From Saururus chinensis (taxonomy: Eukaryota > Streptophyta > Magnoliopsida > Piperales > Saururaceae), in the NCBI GenBank assembly GCA_035235625.1, contig CP141143.1, forward strand, positions 48,243,160 to 48,307,159: a stretch of DNA of 64,000 nucleotides, given 5' to 3'. Made by a program: the position numbers and the translations under genes. Below are positions 57,604 through 64,000 of this stretch, one piece after another (position 1 is the stretch's first letter; every line of letters begins with the position of its first letter). The notes below the pieces were generated by a model. That model was not told the origin of the DNA, searched no databases, and saw only the letters and a list, made by a program, of their open reading frames with translations.

Positions 57604-58545
57604 TCTCTAGAGGGTAGAGATCTTGTTCTCTCTACCCTCTCCCTCCTCTCTCTTCTCTCTCTTCACTCTCTCTCTTCTCTCTACTCCTCTCCCCCTCACG
57701 CGCATAAACGTGTTGCCTGCTCTCATGATGAGAGGGGAATTTAATTTTAAATTTTGGGTTTTTTATTTCTATGTTATATTTTAAAAATAATATATATCCA
57801 ATAAAATACATGTATTAGTGATGCATAGGAAGAATCGTCGTTAATACACTAGCTATTAGCGACACATAAGCTTATACATCGCTAATACTAAGGGTATTAG
57901 TGAAACAAATTCCTATGCGTCACTAATAACTTATTTTATTTCTTTTTTATTATTTTAAAATATTATATTTAATAAAAAATCTAACAAAATAAAATTAAAC
58001 TCCTCTCTCTCTCTTCTCTCTCTACTCTCTCTTCTCTCCTCTCTCTTCTCTCCTCTCTCTCTCTCTCTTCTCTCTCTACTTTCTCTTCTCTCCTCTCTTG
58101 TCTCTATTCTCTCCTCTCTCTATCTCTTTCTTCTCTTTGCTCCTCTTTCTCTAACACACATCAATGTGATGCTAGTCGACAATGAGAGGGAAATTTAATC
58201 TTAATGTTTTGGGATTTTTTATTTTTATATTATTTATAAAATAATAAATATAAAATTAAATAGATTTTTTTAGCGATGCATAGGAAGAAACATCGCTAAT
58301 ATACTAGGTATTAACAGTGCATAGGCATATACGTCACTAATACTTATTGTATTTGCGATACAAAGTCCTATGCATTGTTAATTATATAACTTTTATTTTA
58401 TTTTTTATTTTTTAAATCTAATATTAAATAAAAATCTAGAATAACCAAAATTAAACTCCTCCCTTGTTCTCTAATCTCTATATACACTTCTCTCTTTTAT
58501 CTATCTCTCCTATCTCCTCTCTTCTTTCCTCTCTACTCTCTCTAG

Positions 58546-58583
<38 letters not shown>

Positions 58584-60309
58584 CTCTCTCCTCACTCTCC
58601 CTCTCTTCTCTCTATCTCTCCTCTTTCTACCCTATTTCACTATCACGTCTCCTCTATCTCATCTCTATTCACTCTCTCTCCTCTCTATCCACTCTCCCTC
58701 TCCCTTCTCTATCTCCTCTCTCTCTTCTTTCTCTCTCTCACTCTACTCTGTCTCTCCTCTCTCTACCCTCTTTCACTCTCTCCTCTCTATCCACTATCTA
58801 TTCTCTCTCTCTACTCTCCTCTTTCTTATCTCTCTTCTCACACTGTCTCCACTCCTCATTCTTATCTCGCTTCTTACTCTCTCTTCTCTCCTCTCATTTG
58901 TCACACACTCTCACTCACTCTTCTCTCTCCACTCTCTTCTCTTTCCACTCTCTCTTCTTCTCTAGGAAGGGAATTTAATTTAAATTTTTTAGGTTTTATA
59001 TTTTTATATTTTAATTCATAAATAATAAATTTAAATAAAATAAATATATTAGCGACATATAGGAAGAAATGTAGCTAATACAATAGAAATTAGCGATGCA
59101 CAGGTATTAGCAATGCAAATTCCTTTGTGTTGCTACTAACTATTATTTTTTTATTTTTAAATATAATATTTAATAAAAAATCTAAAAAATTAAAATTTAA
59201 CTCCTCTCTACTCTCTTCTCTCTATCTCTCCTTCCCCTTCCCCTCTCTACTCTCTCTCTCTTCTCTCTATCTCTCCTCCTCTCTCCTCTCTCTTCTCTCC
59301 TCTCTCTCTTATTTCTCTCTCCTCTCCTCTCTCTCTTCTTTCTCTCTATCACTCTTTTCTCTCTAGCTCTCCTCTATCTCTCTTCTCTCCTTCTCCTCTC
59401 TTTCCTCTCTCACTTCTTTCTCTCTCCTCTCTTTCCTCTCTCACTTCTTTCTCTCTCCTCTCTCTTCGCTTTGTCTCTCCTCTCTCGTTGACTCTCTCTC
59501 ATCTCTATTCACTCTCTCCTCTCTCGCTCTCTCTTTCTCTCGACTTTCTATCTTTCTTCTCACTCTCCACTCCCCCTCTTTCTTCTCTCACTCTCTCTTC
59601 TCCCTCTCCTAGTTCTCTCTCTTCTTTTCTCTCTCCTCTCTCTACCCTCTTCCACTCTCCTCTCCCTCTCCACTCTCCTATTTATTCTCTCTCTTCTCAC
59701 TCTCTCTCCTCTCACTTCCCAATATCTTTCTCTTCACTCTTTTTCTCAGTCTCTCTCTTCACTTTCTCTCTCCCCTTTCTTTCTTTTCTTTCTCAGTACT
59801 CACGCATGTGAACATGAGCCCTAGCTCAGAGGAGTATGGAGAAAGTAGGAATTTTTTTATTTTTTATTATATATTATATATTATATATTAAAATAATAAA
59901 TATTAATTTAAATCTATTATATTTAAATTTTTTTCAATTTATTTATTATATAATATATATTTAAATATTAAATAAAATAAAACTGTTGGTGACCATTTTA
60001 AAAATCATCACAAAGAGTCAATTTTCTTTTTTTAAAATAACCTTATTCTATTTATGAAGCATTTTTTAAATGTCGCTAATACTACAACTATTAACAACAC
60101 TTTTTTGAATGCGTTGTTAATAGAAGTATTATTTGCGATGCTTTTATAAAAATGTCACAAATAGTTTCAAATTTTTTTATTTTTTAACTTATAACTATTA
60201 ACAACGCTTTTTAAAGCGTGTCGCTAATATTATTTTTTTTGCAGCACTTTTATATGCGTCGCAAATAACATATTTTAGTGACGCTTTAATAGTCCTTTTT
60301 ATTATAGTG
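57604..60309. mobile_element. CACTA-like element or tandem block with TC-rich cores
   Basis: The right end reversed reads CACTATAATAAAAAGGAC, a CACTA-type terminus, with TTAGCGACGC-related repeats inside it (59990-60290). The body consists of three to four tandem units, each made of a TC-rich tract, a GGGAATTTAAT AT-rich link and TTAGCGATGCATAGG-type repeats. Unit starts near 57733, 58186, 58966 and 59836 give spacings of about 453, 780 and 870 bp. No transposase was seen and the left terminus is unclear; the block joins copia-3b at 57603. Confidence 0.6.
57621..59800 (+). repeat. TC-rich low-complexity tracts
   Basis: Long CTCTCT, TCTCTCC and TTCTCTC runs. Leucine/serine-rich reading frames here are compositional and I do not annotate them as genes. 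They are the reverse-strand equivalent of the GA-rich tracts at 37915-38850. Confidence 0.9.
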
Positions 60310-60599
60310 AGATCACCCAACCTAAGCTTTATCCAATTCCTCACTAACATCGAGTGTTGATAACACTCCCTAAATGGGGACGTGCTTTAAGTGAACCCCC
60401 CAATAGTCATCCACATACAATTAATCTATGGTCAGTGCATTGTGTATTTACATTTTTTAGTAATTTTTTCTTAATTTAATTTCCTTTTATTATCCATTTT
60501 TAGAACTAAACATATTTATTAAATTCAAATGGGACATTTTAGGAATCTTTTTTATTTAATTAAAACTTAAAATATATATTTTGATCAAAAAAGGAAGTG
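60310..60599. other. Unassigned AT-rich stretch
   Basis: Nothing recognisable; no reading frame of note. It links the CACTA-like end to the right-hand tandem array. Confidence 0.5.
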
Positions 60600-63500
60600 C
60601 AGATGTTGTCATCAGTTATCTGCAAAATATTGCAAGCATAAGTTTATGTTGTAATAGATTAAGCTATTCAATCTATAAGTTTAGGTACCGGGGAACATAA
60701 TTGAGCAGTCAAAAGCAAAAATCATAGAAAAACATCCTTAATTTCTAGAAGTTTTTGTTACAATACTAAAATCCTTAAAGAGAAAATGCTTCTCCTTTGT
60801 CATTTTGAGAAACATGCACCATATCATAGATGAATTGGGCCTAGAGATCAGGTTTGGTGGATGGTAAAAACCAACCCAACCCTAATAGATAGTGTTGGGT
60901 TTACCAAATTTAACCCGAATAGTTATTCGAATTAGGTTTAGGGTTTATGTAATCCAACTCTGCCTAATTAAACTTATTTATCCATAATCATTTGGGTCAG
61001 GTTAAGGTTAAGCCTATTTAGGTCGGGATTAGCAAAAATACTAATATAATATAATAAAAACATATATTATATTATAAAACATATATTAATAAATTGTCGG
61101 GGCTCCTCATTAATAATTAACTTTTTCTTTAAAAGTATATAATTCTTTTATACTAATATAATATAATATAAAATATAAATTTATATTTGTATATGTATTA
61201 ATATAAAATACATTTTATATATTATATTATATCGATATTAGTATATATAAACTAATATATTATCATAATATCAATATTAATATATACTTTATATGAATAA
61301 TATACTACATCAATATTAATATATATTTTATAGCAATATTAATTTATTTATATAATATAAAACATATATTATTATATTGTCGGGGCTCCTCATTCATAAT
61401 TACCTTGTCTTTAAAAGTATATAATTCTTTTATATTAATAAATATAATATAATATAAAATTTATATTGGTATATATATTAATATAAAATATATTTTATAT
61501 ATTATATTATATCGATATTAGTATATATAAATCCAATATATTATCATAATATCAATATTAATATATACTTTATATGAATAATACATTACATCAATATTAA
61601 TATATATTTTATAGCAATATTAATATATATATATATATATAATATAAAACATATATTATTATTTTTTCGGGGCTCTTCATTCATAATTACTTTTTCTTAA
61701 AAATTTAAAATTCATTTTATGTTAATATAATATAATGTAAAATAAATATTTATATATTTTATATTATATTATATCAATATTAGTATCATATTTTAAGTAT
61801 CTCTTATATACCTAGTAGCATTAAGTTATTTAAAATTTTCTTAATTATATAACGTACAAAATATTGTATGCAAAAGTTTATGTTGTAAAATATTAAGTTA
61901 TTATATTTACAGATTCAGTTATTAAGGAACAAAGTTAAGAAATCAAAAGTAAAAATAAAAAAAGAACATCCTTATATTTTAGAACTTCTATTAAAATACA
62001 AAAATGTTTTTAATTTTACAATTTCTATAAAAGCGTTGTTATCAAGAAAGGTTTGTAAAAGTATAAACATATTACCGAACATATTTAGTAGGCATTTGTT
62101 ATTATCCTAAAAGCAATGTGCAAATGCATGTACTTATTATTCTAAACAATATTAACTAACTATGTATGCATTCTGTTGTTTCTTAAGATCATTATTTAGT
62201 GGGCATTTGTTATCTACTAAATGAACGGCTTGCACAGGAGTTTTAGAAATTTTAATAAATATGCTCCGCACTAAATTTTATCATAGGGGTGCGTAAAGAT
62301 ATTGTGCTACTTAATATCCTTATTAACAAAAAAATCTCTTAGATTAATTACCTTATAGATGACGACATTAATACTACAAATAATTTTGTTCAGAAACTAT
62401 TAAATACTTACTAAGATGTATTTTATAAACTTCCCATTCCATATTTTCTTATATAAAAATATATTAATTTTTTTTATTAATACTACATAATATAAAATAT
62501 ATATTTATATAATATAAAACATATATTTATATAATAAAATACATATATTTATATATTGTCGGGGCTCCTCCTTTGTAATTAGCTTGTTTTAAAAAATACA
62601 TAATTCATTTTAAAAAATATAAATTTATATTAGAATAATATTAATGTAAAATATATATTTTATATTATATTATTTCAATATTACTATAGACAATAACAAT
62701 ATATTATAATAATATCAATATTAATATATACTTTATATAAATGTTATATTACATAAATATTAATATATATTTTATATTAGTATTAATATATATTTATATA
62801 ATATAAAACACATATTAATATATTGTTGGGGCTCCTCATTAATAATTACCCTCTCTTAAAAATATATAATTCTTTTTATATTAATATAATATAATGTAAA
62901 ATATATTTTTATATTTTATACTATATTATCTCGATATTAGTACCAGATTTAAGGTATCTCTCATATAGCTACTATAATTAAGTTGTTTTAAATTTTTTTA
63001 ATTATATAACTTACAAAATATTATGAGTATAATTTTATGTTGTAATAAATTAAGTTATTTTATCTATAAATTTAGGTACGAAGGAACATAATTAAGAAGT
63101 TAAAAGCAAAAATTATAGAAGAACATCCTTAATTTATAGAAACTCTTATTTAATTAAAAAATTGATTTTAAACTTAAGATCTCTATAACTAGCTCCGATG
63201 GCGAGAAAGGTTGTAAAAGCCGTCGTCATTAGTCACAAACATATTATTGAACATATTACCCAACTATATTACCAAACTATGTTTATTACCCAACTCATAT
63301 GAAAAGTAATATAAAAAATGTACTTATTATTTTAAAAAATCTTAATTAACAATTCGTTTATTCGGTTATATCCTGAGGTTATCATTTAGTGGGCATTTGT
63401 TATTTACTAAATGAGCCGTTGTTATATAAGTTGTAAAAAAAATTTTATAATAAAGTTTTGCACTGAATTTTATAAAGGTGATGTGTAAAGACGTTGTGTT

Positions 63501-64000
63501 GCCACATAACCTTCTTGTTATGAAAAGCCCACTGACTACCTTTTATACTATGGAATAAGATAAATACTTTTTTTAACAGCTATTAAACACTTACATTAAA
63601 AACTAAATAATTAAAGAAACCCCACTATGACATATTTTATACTTTCTATTCTACATTTTTTTATCTTGAAATATATTAAAATACATTTAATTGATACAAT
63701 GTAATATAAAACATATATTTATATAATATAAATATAATTAATATATTAGCAGGGCTCCTTATTCATAATTACCTTTTCTTCAAAAGTATACAATTATTTT
63801 TACACTAATATAATATATATATATATATTGGTATATATTAATATAAAATATATTCTTTATATTATATTATATCAATATTAGTATATATAATAATAATATA
63901 TTATAAAAATATCAATATTAATATATACTTTATATAAATATTATATTACATCAATATTAATATATATTTTATATTAATTTTAATATATATTTATATAATA
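60600..64000. repeat. AT-rich higher-order tandem repeat, running past the right edge
   Basis: A marker close to GTTTATGTTGTAATA.ATTAAG recurs at about 60641, 61874 and 63031, spacing about 1.2 kb. A sub-repeat centred on TCGGGGCTCCTCATT recurs at about 61096, 61380, 61667, 62559, 62824 and 63749, close spacings being about 265-290 bp. A third marker, TTTAGTGGGCATTTGTTAT, is at about 62193 and 63390. The rest is TATATTAATA-rich. No coding content. This looks like a satellite-like or complex tandem array; a decayed transposon with internal repeats is the alternative. Confidence 0.75.

Noticed and set aside
58464-59811. Ser/Leu-rich frames across TC tracts, looking like membrane proteins
   Set aside because: CTCTCT repeats always translate to Leu/Ser; the tandem block explains them.
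57604-60300. CRISPR-like regular repeats
   Set aside because: Repeats are microsatellite and transposon sub-terminal words of irregular spacing in a plant genome; no spacers of constant length.

Overview
The window is nuclear DNA of a flowering plant, most likely a dicot or other broad-leaved lineage; I cannot name the species. The evidence is a cysteine-rich receptor-like kinase (CRK) gene with plant-type introns, a FAR1/FRS-type gene, Athila-like, chromovirus and Ty1/copia LTR elements, hAT and CACTA-type DNA transposons, and long AT-rich tandem repeats. Most of the sequence is transposable-element fossil; the host genes are islands within it.

Layout. 1-2181: minus-strand FAR1/FRS (MULE-transposase-like) pseudogene, running off the left edge and split by a solo Athila-type LTR (957-2132, 5-bp target duplication ACTTG). 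2182-3443: non-coding, with short tandem repeats, a possible SINE and an (AT)n tract. 3430-31229: a decayed 5'-truncated copy of the CRK gene, spread out by two minus-strand copia insertions. Copia-1 (4883-14024) sits in exon 3 and carries a rearranged chromovirus (7136-13988). Copia-2 (15519-29951) sits in intron 4 and carries a hAT-type transposon (17340-19591) and a complete-ended Athila-like element (21184-28123). 31230-37259: an old minus-strand copia element (copia-3a). 37260-43488: CACTA-like repeat block, a hAT end, and unassigned sequence. 43489-53707: an intact CRK gene of seven exons (predicted 694 aa) with a 5.5-kb first intron. 53733-57603: copia-3b, the paralogue of copia-3a at the same site behind the CRK stop codon. 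57604-60309: a TC-rich CACTA-like tandem block. 60310-64000: AT-rich higher-order tandem repeat reaching the right edge.

Biology. The one gene that looks functional is the CRK: signal peptide, two DUF26 domains, a membrane helix and a complete Ser/Thr kinase domain. The segment from CRK intron 1 through copia-3 is present twice (3430-~35200 and ~48727-57603), so it was duplicated after copia-3 inserted. One copy stayed open; the other lost its ectodomain and membrane exons and collected retroelements. Nesting and LTR divergence give a consistent order: copia-3 oldest, copia-2 intermediate (about 10% LTR difference by eye), Athila-like youngest (roughly 3-4% over the first ~470 bp). Intron 4 of the intact gene holds an empty copia-2 site followed by a short copia-2 LTR remnant and a repeat of the flank, which suggests exchange between the two copies.

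I found no RNA gene, CRISPR array or clearly new multigene system. The most useful leads are the duplication and exchange history of the CRK locus, the chromovirus/copia composite, the microsatellite-cored CACTA-like family and the right-end tandem array.
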